NCBI GenBank assembly: GCA_009829735.1
Contig: CM020619.1
Span: 378,590 to 442,589, forward strand
Reading direction: 5' to 3'
Length of the DNA stretch: 64,000 nt
DNA from: Pyropia yezoensis
Lineage: Eukaryota; Rhodophyta; Bangiophyceae; Bangiales; Bangiaceae
The position numbers and the translations under genes were made by a program. The notes under the pieces are model-generated. The model was not told the origin of the DNA, searched no databases, and saw only the letters and a program-made list of their open reading frames with translations. This document shows, piece after piece, positions 52,952 through 64,000 of the stretch (position 1 is its first letter; every line of letters starts with the position of its first letter).

Positions 52952-54348
52952 TCAGCCACCCACATCACCCACCGCCCGCCACAGCGCGGCACTCGCCTCG
53001 GTGGCGGCCTCGAGCCCCTCTGCCTGCGCCACCAGCGCCGCCCGCACCCGCGCCACGTCCTCTGGGGGCAAGTCGGCGGGGCCACCCCCCCCCGCCTCCC
53101 GACCTCCTCCGTCCCGGCCGGCCGTCGCCGCCGCAGCCGCCACCCCCACCGCGGCGGTCACCTCGGCCAGGCGCTCCCGCAGGGCGGCCAGCCGCCGCCG
53201 CCGGCGGCCGAGCGCGGCGCCCCACTCCCGCTCCGCCGCCGACGCGGTGCCCGCCGCGCCGCGCACCGCCGCGCCCACCGCCGCCGCGCGGGCGGCGAGG
53301 GCAGCCGCCGCCGCCGCCGCCGCCGCCCCCCGGGCGGCCACGTCGGCGGTCGCCGCGTCGGCGGCGGCGGCCGCCGCCGCCGCGTCGGCGGCGCCGTCGG
53401 CGGCGGCGGCGGTGCGGGCGGCGAGCGCCGCGAGCGCCCGGGGGGCCAGCCCGGGGGGGGGGCGCACCCGCGCCAGCGCGTCCACGTGCGCTTCCAGGGT
53501 GGCCAGCACCGCCGAGCCGGTCGCGCCGCCGCCGCCACCGGCGGCGGCGGCGGCGGGGGGAACCGCCACCGCCTCCACCACCCGCCACGTGGACAGGTCG
53601 GCGGGGGGGGGGGGCGCCGGCGCCGCTGGCGCGCTCCGCAACAGCGCTCCTGGCGTGTCGTCGGTGGTGGCGACGGCGGCGGCGGCGGCGGCGGCGGTGG
53701 TAGTGGCTGGCCCGTCGCCGGCGGCGGGGGCGACCAGCGGGGGCAGCCCCCAGGCGGGCACTCCCGCCGGCAACGCCAGCGGCCCCGACGCGGCCAGGCC
53801 CAGGCGGGTGTCGACGGCCACCGCGACGGGCGGCAGCGGCGACGGCAGGGGCACCAGGAGGGCTGTCAAAAACGGGGGGGGGGGGGGCAGGCGCTGCCCG
53901 CCGCGGCCATCGACGGACGCCGCCGGCAGGCGCGTGAGGAGGGGCGTCAGCGTCGACGGCGGCGCGGCGGCAAGGGCGCCCGCGTCGGCCAGCGCGCCCG
54001 CCCAGGGGAGGTGGAGGAGGAAGGCCCCGCCGGGGGTGGTGGCAAGGTAGAGCAGCTCGGACGGGGACGGGAGGAGCGTCAACGTCGGTAGGGGGGTGGC
54101 CGCCGCCGCCAACGCCGCCGCCGTGTCGGCCGTCTCTGGCAGCAACACCCGCTCGTACAGCAGGACGGCTGGTGGCAGCGCCTGCGCGGCGTCGGCAGCG
54201 TCGCCGCCGCCATAGCGTGCACGACGGGCGGCGGCAATGGCGGGCGCGGGGGCGTCGCCCCAGCGGTCCACGCCGTTGGCGCTCCCCCCCCTCCGACGCC
54301 CCCGCCCGTCCCCGTCACTGTCGCTGTCGCTGTCGTCAGACGACCCCG

Positions 54349-54388
<40 letters not shown>

Positions 54389-55288
54389 TGCTGACCCGGC
54401 TGGCGCACCCGCCACGGGGGGGCGCGCCCCCGACCAGCCGCCCGCGTTGGCGCGGCGCGCCCCCCCGCTGGCGGCGGCGACGCCGCCCACTGGCGGCAGC
54501 CGCCACAGCGGCTCCACCACCTCGGTCGCGATGAGCGAGTCCACCACCCCGTCGGACCGCAGGCGGGCCAGCACGGGCACGCCCCGCACGTCGCTGACGT
54601 GGAGGGCCGTCCACCGGGCCGGCGGCACGCGGCCGCCACCACCACCACCACTAGCCCCACCAACGCTGCCAGGACCGCCCAAACCTTCGACGGCCAGGCG
54701 GGACTCCTCCTCCACAAAAAGGGGGCCCTGTAGAGCAGGCAGGGGGGGGAGCCCCGCGCCGCCGCCGCCGCCCCCGCCACGAGTGACTGCCGGTGGCGAG
54801 ACGGCCACCTCGCCGCCGCCCGCCACGGGGCGGCAGGCAGACCGGAGGAAGCGGGCCGTCGCCCGCGCCTGGCGGTCTGCCCAGGAGCGAACCGGGGGGG
54901 GCACGATCCCCCGGGCACGGCGGCGGCCACCCCCGTCGCCGCCGTCATAGTCCTCGTCGGCGGGGGCGTCCACCTCAGCGTCGCCCCCCCCGCCCAGCCC
55001 CCCCCCCCGCGGGAGGCCGCGGCCGCCGTATCGGCCAGCTCCCGCCCCACCCGACCGGGCAGGCGCACCCCCCCCACCGCCCACGGACACACCACCCCCA
55101 CCGACCCGCCCGCGTAGAGGACGTAGACAGCAAGCCACTCCCAGCCGCGGCGGCCGCCAAACGCAAACGCCACGGGCTCCCCGCAACTGTCGTCGCCGCT
55201 GCCCTCACCACCACCGCCACCACCACCACCGCCACCACCACCACCAACAATGCCGGCACCCCCTCCACCCCCCCCCTCCCTCGCAGCA

Positions 55289-55328
<40 letters not shown>

Positions 55329-56013
55329 GTAGGCGCACGCCCACGGCGGTTGCAACCTCCCCCCCCCCCCCGGCGTCCCACGCGCGCAACACCGCGTCGG
55401 ACGTGAGGGTCACCACCACCCCCGGCGCCCGCGGGTGCCAAGCGGTGGCGACCAGCCGCAGCAGGGGGCGCGCGTCAAAGAGTGCCGCCCCCACCTCCAC
55501 AGGCGGGCCCACCGCCACGCCCGCGTCGCCCGCCGTGCCCGCCGCCGCGCCGCCGTCCGCCGCTGCGGCGGGGCGCAGGGGCACCACCGACAGGGCGCGG
55601 GGGGAGGAGACGGCCAGCGCGTCGCCGCGCGGGGAGGCCGCCGCCGCCGTCGCGGGGTGACTGACGCCCCCCGCCACCCGTATCGGCGGCAGCGCGGCCG
55701 CCGCCTGGGCACTCAGCGCGGCGGCGGTGGCAACCGCCGTCGTGCCGCCATTGCCGTTGCTCCCGCCGCCAGTGCCCGCGGCGGCGATGGCGGCAGCGGC
55801 GGCGGCGGCGGCGCCCGCGGTCGTCACGGGCGGCGGGTGGAGGCCCGCTACGTGGATCCCTCCACCCGCCGTGACGGCCAGGAGCGCCGGCCCCCGCCCC
55901 GTCGGCACCGTCACGGCCGCTATGACGGCGGCGGGGGGCGGCGGCAAGCCCCTGCTGAGCCGCGCAGACGTCGCCGACAGGCGGCCCCGCCAGTCTGCGA
56001 GCAGGCCCTGCAT
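52952..56013 (-). CDS. NUP88: Nup88/Nup82-like nucleoporin
   Basis: The start at 56013 (MQGLLADWRGRL) opens a frame used to about 55010. Coding then continues in another minus-strand frame to the stop at 52952, the switch falling in a C run at about 55004-55014. The N-terminal part looks like a beta-propeller: VATAWHP, VVVTLTSDAVLRAWD, EPVAFAFG and YVLYAGGSVGVVCPW match the Nup88 pattern (WHP, VVLTSDNVIRIY, LYILYENG). After the switch, VLARLRSDGVVDSLI, PAVLLYERVLLPE, ELLYLATTPGGAFLLHLPW and an Ala-rich coiled coil ending in WRAVGDVGG follow, as in Nup88 with its C-terminal coiled coil. Long poly-Gly and poly-Ala inserts enlarge it to about 1000 residues. Nup88 sits on the cytoplasmic side of the nuclear pore with Nup214. 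The frame change may be a homopolymer sequencing error. Confidence 0.6.
55290..55326. repeat. 37-base C homopolymer inside coding sequence
   Basis: An uninterrupted C run on the plus strand encodes a Gly run on the minus strand within the Nup88-like gene. Such runs slip in replication and sequencing. Confidence 0.95.
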
Positions 56014-56620
56014 TTTGGCAGGCGTGGCGGAGGTGGTGTTGGGGGATAGGTAGGCAGGGGTACGTGGGGGGGGGGCGAAGGGAAGTGGCGCTCGGGCTCC
56101 GCGAGGCCAGGGGAAGGGGGGGTGTGCTGGCCCACCCACTCTTGCCGAACGCAGAAGGTGGCAGAAGGAGTCACAGCCGCACGGCGGAGCGCGTCCAGGG
56201 AAGGCTGGCGTGGTGGGGGGGAGACGGAGGGAAGTGGCGCCGGGCAAGGAGGGAGGGGAATGGGCATGACTGGCGCGGGCAGCGTTGCTGCGGGCGCGTC
56301 CGATCCTGTCGCCCGCGCTTGTCCACGGCCACGTGGCACATTGGACAAACCCAAGTGGCCCTCCTATGGTGTCCCCGTCGGCGCGCCCTCAAGAAAGCGA
56401 CCGCTCGACTTCGTGCGGCAACGTCCAAGGCGGTCTTTTCTATTTCGCGTTCCTCTTCTCGCAGGCACCGTTGTTGGCCATCCTCGTGGCATCCTCGCCC
56501 ACCGCACTCGCCCACCCCAGCGGCTCAGTGTGGCTGACGTCCGTGCACGCGTTGTTCCCTGCCGTCGTCGTGGCACTCCCCTCCCACCCCTCCTCTTTCG
56601 CTGTGGTGTCCCTGCTCGTC
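56014..56620. other. Divergent promoter region, Nup88-like and DOHH
   Basis: 607 bp between two divergent starts. It must contain both promoters; no clear TATA-like element or other motif is evident. Confidence 0.55.
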
Positions 56621-57676
56621 ATGTCGATTTCAGCCGACTCCCTCCCCGCCCTCACCGCCGCCATCCTCCGGCCTGGCGCGCCCGTGGCGCACCGGATGCG
56701 GGGCATCTTTGCGCTGCGGGGCCTGCCGGCGGGCCCCGCCACGCGGGGCCCGCTGTCCACCCTCCTCACCCGCGACCCTTCTGCGCTGGTCCGTCACGAG
56801 GCGGCCTACGCATTGGGCCAGATGCAGGACACGGGCGCGGCGGGGGTGCTGGGGGAGGTCCTCGCCAACACGGCCGAGGACGTGATGGTGCGCCACGAGG
56901 CGGCCGAGGCGCTCGGCGCGATTGGGGACCCGGCGGCGGTGCCACTGCTGACCCGTTACCTTGAAGATGAGCGGGTGGAGGTGCGGGAGACGTGCGTCCT
57001 CGCGCTGGCGCGGCTAGGGGCGGCTGCTTGTGGCGGCGGCGGCCGTGACGATGCGGGTGGTGGGGCGGCTGCTGCTGGGGACGGGCCGGCCCCCGCGGCG
57101 GCGGCAGGAACCGGCGGCGTCGGCGGCGGCGCGGACCCCGCCTTCCACTCGGTGGACCCCGTCGTCGTGCCGTCCACCCCCGCGGCCGCCGCCCGCACGG
57201 TCTCGGACTGGGCGACAGACCTGGCGTCCACGTCTGCGCCGCTTGCGAGCCGCTACGCGGCCCTCTTTGCACTCCGTGCGGCACGGGGTACGCCCGAGGA
57301 GGACGCGGCAGTCGACGCGCTCTGCGCAGCCGCGGCAGACGCGTCGGACTCGGCGCTGCTCCGCCACGAGGTGTGCTACGTGCTCGGCCAGATGGCGCCC
57401 CGCCGGGCGGTGGGCCCGCTGGCGGCGGTGCTGGCACAGGCCGGGGCGCCGCCGATGGTGCGCCACGAGGCGGCCGAGGCGCTGGGCGCCATTGGCGGCG
57501 CCGACGTGGAGGCTCTGCTGCGGGACTACACTGGGGAGGCCGAGGGCGAGGCAGTGGTGCGGGAGAGCTGCGAGGTTGCACTGGATATGAGCGAGTGGCT
57601 GGGTGACGCTGGGGAGCTTCACTACACCCACGTCGTCGCCGAGGGGGGCGCCGCCACGGGCGTGGCGGCAACATAG
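56621..57676 (+). CDS. DOHH: Deoxyhypusine hydroxylase
   Basis: The protein has 351 residues, intronless, start at 56621 (MSISADSLPAL); the frame is open upstream but lacks the family pattern. Two halves of HEAT-like repeats each contain paired His-Glu motifs: VRHEAAYALGQM (H59-E60), VRHEAAEALGAIGD (H92-E93), LRHEVCYVLGQM (H249-E250) and VRHEAAEALGAIG (H282-E283). These eight residues bind the di-iron centre. A Gly/Ala-rich linker (about 136-172) separates the halves. The C-terminus contains VRESCEVALDMSEW, typical of the family. The enzyme completes hypusine on translation factor eIF5A in the cytosol. Family length is around 300-330, so the linker is somewhat long. Confidence 0.95.
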   Translation: MSISADSLPALTAAILRPGAPVAHRMRGIFALRGLPAGPATRGPLSTLLTRDPSALVRHEAAYALGQMQDTGAAGVLGEVLANTAEDVMVRHEAAEALGAIGDPAAVPLLTRYLEDERVEVRETCVLALARLGAAACGGGGRDDAGGGAAAAGDGPAPAAAAGTGGVGGGADPAFHSVDPVVVPSTPAAAARTVSDWATDLASTSAPLASRYAALFALRAARGTPEEDAAVDALCAAAADASDSALLRHEVCYVLGQMAPRRAVGPLAAVLAQAGAPPMVRHEAAEALGAIGGADVEALLRDYTGEAEGEAVVRESCEVALDMSEWLGDAGELHYTHVVAEGGAATGVAAT

Positions 57677-58248
57677 GTGGTGCGGCGGACCATATGTCGG
57701 GGGTTGATGCTGTCTGAACGGGGAGAGGGGCGGCGCAGTCCGTGGGGACTTTCTACGGCTTGTAGAGTGCTGGTGTGCGGATGACTTTTCGTGAGTGGGC
57801 CTTGCGTGAGGGGCGGTGGCCGCGCTCCTGGCGTTCGTGGCAAGGGGGGCGCCCTCGTCGGTCCTTGGCACCCACAGCTCGCACCAACGGCAAGGCGGAC
57901 GTATCTCGCGCGAGCCGCTCATGTGGCCGAGCGGCGGTGCGACGCGGTGGCTACGCTCCTCATTGACAACCGGAGCGTCCTGAGCCCTCCTGCTTGTGGT
58001 CACCTTCATTGGGGCGTGCGCCCTTGCCGCAACCGCTGCGTGCGCAGGTCGCCACGGGCTGAGTCAATGCGCTGCCCAAAGAACGAATGAAGGTTGACAA
58101 ACCGGATTGGTAGCAACACGAGAGCAAAGTAACATATCGCCACAAGACCACCACACAACCAGTGCTGACGGAAAGCTGAGCCATACACACGTATGCAACA
58201 CAAAAAGTGCACTCACGCAGGGCACACAAAACGGCGGGGCGGAGCTCC
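57677..58248. other. Convergent intergenic region, DOHH and KDEL receptor
   Basis: 572 bp between the stop of DOHH and the stop of the KDEL receptor. It holds both 3' ends; nothing else is seen. Confidence 0.6.
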
Positions 58249-59722
58249 TTAGGGTGGCAGCTTGAGCTTCTTCCCCTGCCGCTTGCTGTGGCACATCAAG
58301 GATGACAACGGCCCAAGGGGAAACAAACAGAAGCGAGTCGGTGAAGAGCGTCAGCAAAATGAACCAGGCCACCCGAAAAAGCAAGCGCTCGGGCAGATAC
58401 ACAAGACTCAACGTTCAACCTGACTGGCCCAAGACACGACGGCAGAGGACGAGCTAGCCAGTTGCACAGGATAACTCGCCGGCATGAACCGCGGTGAAGC
58501 GGCCGCCTGCGCGCCAAACGGCCAAGGCAGACATCCGAACGGGTAACCCGATTACCTGCAGGAACGTTCGACTGAATGGTACAACGTTGCAGAGCGCAAT
58601 ACGCACCGAATTGGACAATCACCAGCGCGGCCAGCCGCACAGCCTCGAGAGGCAAACCGGCTGCCGCCACTCACCCACCCGGCGCGGCCTGCCAGCCCTA
58701 CCACCTAACTGCCTCGTCCAGCTGCTGCTCTCCCCTTGCGCACACGCTCTCCACTCTCCCCTCCACCCTCCGACCCAGACGTCCCACACATACCTCTTGA
58801 TGTAGTGGTAAAAGAAGTCCGCGTACAGCACCGTCTGTACAACCCCTGCTGTCCACGCCAGCCACTGCCGGTAGCCCGGCTCCCAAAACGCACGCCACAC
58901 CCAGTTGACCGCGTACAGCGCGCGGTACGCGCCCAGCGCGGCGATATAGTGGCTCGTGATGTTCTCCACCTCCCCCGTCTTTTGGAGGAGGAAGAGCTGC
59001 GGCATGATCGCAACGGCCTCGAGGAAGATGGAGAAGGCCCACACCACTTCGACGACGGTGTTTTTGAGGTGGAAAAGCAGCGCCGCGACTGCAGCGGGCC
59101 CGACCAAGAAGGGCACCCGAAACGCATCGGCCGCCGCGTTGTACGTGTGAACGTAGCGGGTGCGCATCTGGTGCACAATGTAGAGGGAGGACGAGATGAA
59201 GAGAATCTTCATGATCGTGTTGTACGTGGTCAGGGGGGACCGCAAGGGGTTGGTGAAGAGCAGGTCCACGTATCGCGTGAGAAAAACAAGGGCGTACAGC
59301 TCTTGCGTCTTGAGGGATACACCTGCGAGGGAAACGCGGGAAGGGGTGGTGAGAGAAATTCATAGCGGAAAAGACAACAGGACGGGGGGTCAGGGTCCAC
59401 AGCCAGTTTGACGTGCAAGCACCGAGCGGGTACCAGGAGCAACTACCTGAGACCTCGCGAGGCAGCCGCGGCACCCCCAGCACCGCCAGCACAGCCGCTC
59501 ATAAGGCATCGAACAGCGCACGGCTTAACAGCCAATGCCAGTCGCTGGCCACGTCCATCCACGCCGCACCCCCCACCCATCCCCCACCCACACTCCCCCT
59601 CCTCGCCCGCAGCCACAAGCTATTCACATACCCGCACAGTTGCGAGACGTCTTCATCTTGAGCAGCAGGATGGCAATGGACGCCACATGGCTCATGTCCC
59701 CAGCAATCCGAAAGATATTCAT
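58249..59722 (-). CDS. ERD2: ER lumen protein-retaining (KDEL) receptor
   Basis: Three exons: 59632-59722, 58794-59322 and 58249-58285, joined across introns 59323-59631 and 58286-58793 with GTATGT donors. The product is 218 residues, close to the 212 of animal receptors. Family signatures are all present: MNIFRIAGDMSHVASI start, SRNCAGVSLKTQELYALVF, TRYVDLLF, the YNTIMKILFI helix, FSIFLEAVAIMPQLFLLQKT and GVVQTVLYADFFYHYI. The tiny last exon adds a basic tail (SKRQGKKLKLPP), equivalent to the KKLSLPA region that controls return from Golgi to ER. The seven-helix receptor captures escaped ER proteins at acidic Golgi pH and returns them in COPI vesicles. Confidence 0.95.
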
Positions 59723-60976
59723 GGCGCCCAGCCGCCAGCGCTGGTGCCCACCCTCGGCTCCCGCGGCGGCGCCTTGCGCCGCGACGGCGCCGCCGTCGCC
59801 GCCACGCCAGCCAAAATACGGGTGGGAGGGGGACGGGGGGTGGAAGGGGAGCACCAAGCCTGCGGCCGAGGCCGGGAAGGGAAGAGGAGAAGCCGGGGGA
59901 GGGGGCGGGGGAAAGACGCAACGCGCCCGACCGACGGTGGTGAACGCCGCTGAGGCGGCAACGCGCCAGTGCGGTCGCCAACGGGAGGAGGCGGTGGTGG
60001 CACTGACAGCGTGGGAAGCCAGGGCCGGGCACGAGCTGGCTGCCCGAGGGCCTGGCCAGGAGGGGGGCCTCTTTCCACCTCCATTGGACAGCAGGAGAGG
60101 GCTTACACAAATGTGGGGGAAAACAGTAGACTCGGCCACGTGCTTGCGCCGATCTGACGCTTGTGCAGCTTCGAGGTACAGGACATGGGCGAGCGGGACA
60201 CGTGTTTCGAGGAGACCGTACAATACGTCATAAAAGCAGCTCAACAGTCAAGGACGAGGGCGGCACTCAACGTCGGCCGCAAAAGGACGCAGTCGGGGGA
60301 GGTATATATGTACGTGAGCCCTGTCTTATGGGACAGCCTCTCGGTGGCGCCCGCGTAAACAGTGGCGGCACCTCATGGTTACGCCGGCGGCGCCCCCGAT
60401 TTCTATCGAGGGGCATCGTGGCTCGACGCCCCCCCTCCCCGCTGCCTGCCGGCGGTGGGGGGGGCGCCCATGCGGACGCACCGCACCGTCTCGGTCGCGG
60501 GGCACAAAGGTGGGGGAAGACCGCTCCGGGCTGCGCAGGGGCACGGGCTGTGGCGCTAACTCCTTGCCGCGGCGCGACGGCGCACGGCACTGCCGCATCG
60601 GCTGGAGCCTCCAGCCCCATCGCATCAGAGGCCGTCGCGGGTGGTGTGACCTTCCCCGCCAAAGTGACTGGCGCGCGCCACGACGCCACGAAAGTGGATT
60701 ACTACCCTGCCGACCGACAGGTTCTCTGCACCCCCCCGCCCAACCGCCGTTCCTACTGTACGGTACAGCAGATGTCGATGGATATGTCTTCTACGGCTCC
60801 CACTCATGCTTCGTTCCTGTCCCCCCCGTCCCATGAGTGAAGACCCACCGTCGCGAGCTGGAGTGCCGTCGCGCGCTGCTCAGCCGTCCGCGCCCTCCCC
60901 CCCCTTTCCCCCTCGCCCCATTCGAAAAAAGGGCGGCGTGTATCACACGCAAGCGGGCGCGCCAACGCGCGCTGCT
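59723..60976. other. Intergenic region
   Basis: It holds the KDEL receptor promoter side and the 3' flank of the membrane-protein gene (both minus). Open frames on either strand have no recognised domain; I see no gene. Confidence 0.5.
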
Positions 60977-63345
60977 TTACACCATCCCTGCGTCCACCGG
61001 CGTGGCTCCCCACCGGCCGGCAGGGCTGGCAATCACGCTCCCCGGTAGCGGGGGTGGGGGCGGCAGCGGCGGCGGCAGCGCTGCCGGCGGCGCCGCCGTA
61101 GACGCCACGGCGGCGCCGCCGCCCTGCGCGTCGGCCGTCCACTCAGGCAGCCGCCCCCCCCCTCCCCCCGGGGGGTCCACAGCACGGCAACCCCCTCGGG
61201 GGTTCGCAGCAACAACCGCGCAGGCCGCCGGCACGACGACGGCTAGCACGGCGGCGGCGAGCAGGGGCAGCCCGACCCCCAGTACCGCGGGGAGGGTCAG
61301 GTGCTCAAGGCCCACCCGGCTGGCGGCGGTCGGGCATATGGCTTCGAGGGCCACCGGCCCCTGCCGGATGACGGTCGGGTCGCGGAGCTCCAGGCGGAGC
61401 CGCCGGTTCAGCTCCGTCACCATCCCCCGCAGGCGGACCGCCGCCGCCGCGTCGGGGAGGAGCGCCCCGCTGTGGCCGGCGGCGGTAAAAACCATGCCCG
61501 CGTTAAACGACACGCCCGGGTAGCGAGGGCCCAGGGAGACGGTCTGCAGCTGTCCACATAGGCCCGGGGTGTCGCGAAAGGCGCCCGCCGCGACAGACGG
61601 GAAGGTGACCAGGTATTTGACGGTCGACCCGGCGGGACATCCCGGCCGGTCATTGACGGCACGCTGGCGGAGTTGGTCGAAGCTGGCTGTCACGGTCGGG
61701 GCGACCAGCCACCACGGGTGCTCCACGAGCGCCGCTTGCCTCGCCGGCGCCGCGTGGGCGACATACGCGGCAAAGGAGGTGGCCAGCCCAGAGCCGTTGA
61801 GGACCGACCACTCGCACAGGTCCACGCCGGAGAGGGCGGTGAGGTCACGGGACAGCCGCAGCGGCTGCGTCCTGATGACAGGGGCGGCCCCAACGTAGAT
61901 GAGCACGAACGCCACGACCACCCGGGGGGTGGCGCGCAGGGCGTGCAGGGCGGGTGCAAACTGCTCCGCCGCCACCGCCAAGTGCCGCTCCTCTTCGGGG
62001 GCGACCGGCACGGGTGGGATGTTGCCAAAGACGATTTGCAACCTGCGGGGGGGGGGGGGCGTGGGATGAGGGCCACCCATACGGTGCAGTGGCGGGTTGC
62101 GGCCGGCGTGGCAAAGGAGAAATGCCCAGCGCGGATCGCATGGTCATGTGGTCATGTGAGCCCACCCAGACAGTCCAAAGCGGGAAGGATGTCAGGCACA
62201 GAACTTTGCTGGCCGGGGGTGGCGCCTGGGCTTGCGAGCCGCCACACCAACTTACCCGCAGGAGGCGCAACAAAGGTTCAGGAAGAGCTACGTACAGTGA
62301 GGAAATTGACGGGTCCTTCCCACAAACGCACCAGTTGAGAAGCCACTGCGCGGCCATGGCCAGCGGGCCGGCCTCCCTGAGGGCCCCGATGAAGCGAGGT
62401 CGCGCCACCGATGCCATCCCGACAACGGCAATTCACACGATGGCAAGGCCCAGCAAAAACCGGTACGCGCCGGCGGTAAACGGCAGAACCGTCTGCACTG
62501 CCGGCCATCCGGTTTGCCGCGGCGCCTCCCCCACCGGGCTGTAGATCAGCAGCGGCTCCTATGCCAAATCGATGCCATGGGCAGCCGCACCGCGGCCAAC
62601 AACCCCAACCGCCGCGTCAGTCTATTGTTCGAGTGGCAGGCGTGGCCAGAGTGGCACCACTGCGGGAAGGACCGGCAGCGCAACGATCCGGCTGGGGGGT
62701 CATGCTCCCCCAGGGGACACGCCGACAGCGTCACCCCTCAGGCCTCCCCTCCCCTCGTGTCACCCAGCCCCACCCCTCACCTATTGGACCTACCCGATAC
62801 ATGGTCTCAAGCCAGAACCCCTGACCCGCCCGCTCTGGGGTGCTGAGCAGGACGCCCAAAAACCCCAGCGCCGCGCCAAACGCCGGGTGGCCGTCGGTCG
62901 TACCCGCCGCATCAATGTACGACAGGAGCTCATCAAACGTGCACTCGGTCGCGTTGTCGGCGTACATACACCAGTGCGTCTGAGCTGTGGCGGCCGCTGC
63001 GGAGGCAGCAGACGTCCCGTCGTCGCCGAGCACGGGGAGGAGCGCAAAGATGTCGCCCACCACCCCGAGACGCCCCGCGGCGGAGCACGGAAAGAGGCGG
63101 CGGCGGGTGGCGGCGGCGGCGGCCGACGGGGCAGGCAGGATGGTCACCAGCGGCTGCTCGGAGAGAAAGGCCCAGAAGGGGGCACCGCCGGTGCGGCAGG
63201 GCGCCCAGTCGGCGGCGGCGGCCATGGCGGCCAGGCAGTCGCCCCGGGCGGGGAGGGGGGCGGCAGCGGCCCCGCCCAACAGCAGCAGCAGGAGCAGCGG
63301 GGGTCGGGGCGGCCACAGCGCGAAAAAGGACCCTCGGGGATGCAT
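60977..63345 (-). CDS. Three-exon membrane protein of unknown function with one in-frame TGA
   Basis: Exons 62794-63345, 62296-62558 and 60977-62042 are joined by introns 62559-62793 and 62043-62295 (donors GTAGGT and GTACGT, acceptors CATAG and CGCAG); phases agree. The product would be 626 residues: signal peptide (poly-Leu core, residues 14-28), lumenal part with Cys and an N-glycosylation site (DNATEC), and a first membrane helix near 210-232 (VLPFTAGAYRFLLGLAIV). Further ones lie near VVVAFVLIYVGAAPVI and close to the C-terminus (GVGLPLLAAAVLAVVVPAACAVV), followed by a Gly/Pro-rich tail. A TGA at 62433-62435 falls inside the first helix, so the gene is either read through, mis-sequenced or a pseudogene. 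I recognise no family. Confidence 0.55.
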
Positions 63346-64000
63346 GGTGGCGGGCGTGTACCCGAAAGAGGGGTCTCCGGACGCGGAGAAGGGGGTGGTG
63401 GCAGTGGTGGTGGCGGGGCACTCCCTCTCTGTCCTGGCGTGCCGGCCACACCTTCGCCCCACGTGCCGGCCACGCCCTGGCCCCACGCGCCGGCCACGCC
63501 CACGGCGCCGGTCATGCCCACGACTCCCGACTCCGCGCGCCGAGAGCGCGGAACAGGGAAGGGTGGCGTCGGCCGGCCACGTCGGCCGCCGCGGGTGTAG
63601 GCGCGGCCCGCCGTTGAAAAACGCCCGCCGGGTGGGCATTTCTTTTCAGTAGGGCGGGGTCCGCCGCCCCCTGTAAGGGGCGGAGATCCTGTAGGCCGCC
63701 CCGTATGATACAACCAGAACACCGTCCCTGCCAGCACATGAGCTGAGCCACGCCCGTGCAGGTGTGTCCTTGCTGCAGCCGCCGCGGCCGCCCGGGAGCG
63801 CGGAGGCGCAACCGACGGCGTCAAGGTCAAGTGTGTCAGGCAATGACTGCACCCGAAGCACGACTCTCGGGGAGTGCACGCACATCACCGCTGGTGCTCT
63901 GTATCTCGACACCACCGCGCGCAGCCACCCTGGCTATAATACATTCCCGTCATCAGTGGGAGCCCCACCCGCGGCCGCCACGACGCTGCGCTTGTATCAA
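63346..64000. other. Right-edge non-coding sequence
   Basis: The 5' side of the membrane-protein gene. It contains short repeats (GCCGGCCACGCC-type) near 63440-63510. No gene is seen before the window ends. Confidence 0.5.

Noticed and set aside
1-64000. CRISPR arrays, bacterial operons, ribosomal or transfer RNA genes
   Set aside because: None seen; the gene structure with introns and LTR elements is eukaryotic. A tRNA covariance search could still reveal a tRNA I missed.

Overview
This is nuclear DNA of a eukaryote with a very GC-rich, C/G-homopolymer-rich genome. Genes are compact, with zero to two introns of about 230-640 bp and GTA(T/G/C)G-type donors. The host genes are eukaryotic: mitochondrial porin, KDEL receptor, Mrs2 magnesium channel, adenylyl-cyclase-associated protein, deoxyhypusine hydroxylase and a Nup88-like nucleoporin. 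Together with a secreted protein ending in a Hedgehog-type Hint domain and abundant Ty3-type elements, the style fits a bangiophyte red alga (Porphyra/Pyropia type). That taxonomic call is inference; no marker gene is present.

Layout. 1-1631: TKL-type protein kinase (minus), running off the left edge. 3249-4949: secreted carbonic-anhydrase-like domain fused to a Hint domain (minus). 7361-8029: mitochondrial LEA-like protein (plus). 8538-15591: a minus-strand run of an uncharacterised membrane-anchored protein, MRS2, a short CAP and a secreted acyl-esterase. 15592-19384: gene-poor, with a hairpin repeat and an inverted fragment copied from MRS2. 19385-21294: Gly/Ala-rich unknown protein. 22311-23779: VDAC.

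25358-48042 is a nest of retroelements. A plus-strand Ty3/gypsy chromovirus (element 1: LTR 26534-26895, gag, pol, LTR 47411-47773) follows a truncated relative (LTR 25358-25720 plus a gag start). A minus-strand chromovirus (element 2, 35320-44969, 571-bp LTRs, 5-bp target duplication GTCAC) has inserted into element 1. Both carry a large open reading frame on the opposite strand between pol and the 3' LTR. In element 2 it is intact (36075-38192); in element 1 it is frameshifted and split by the insertion. The two antisense products look related. A copia-type reverse transcriptase remnant abuts the right-hand LTR.

50120-63345 returns to host genes: SAM-carrier-like mitochondrial carrier (plus), Nup88-like (minus) divergent from deoxyhypusine hydroxylase (plus), KDEL receptor (minus, three exons) and a three-exon membrane protein of unknown function (minus) with one in-frame TGA.

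The host genes are unrelated housekeeping functions and form no pathway. The most unusual items are the CA-like/Hint fusion, which has lost two of three zinc ligands, and the conserved antisense ORF of the two retroelements.
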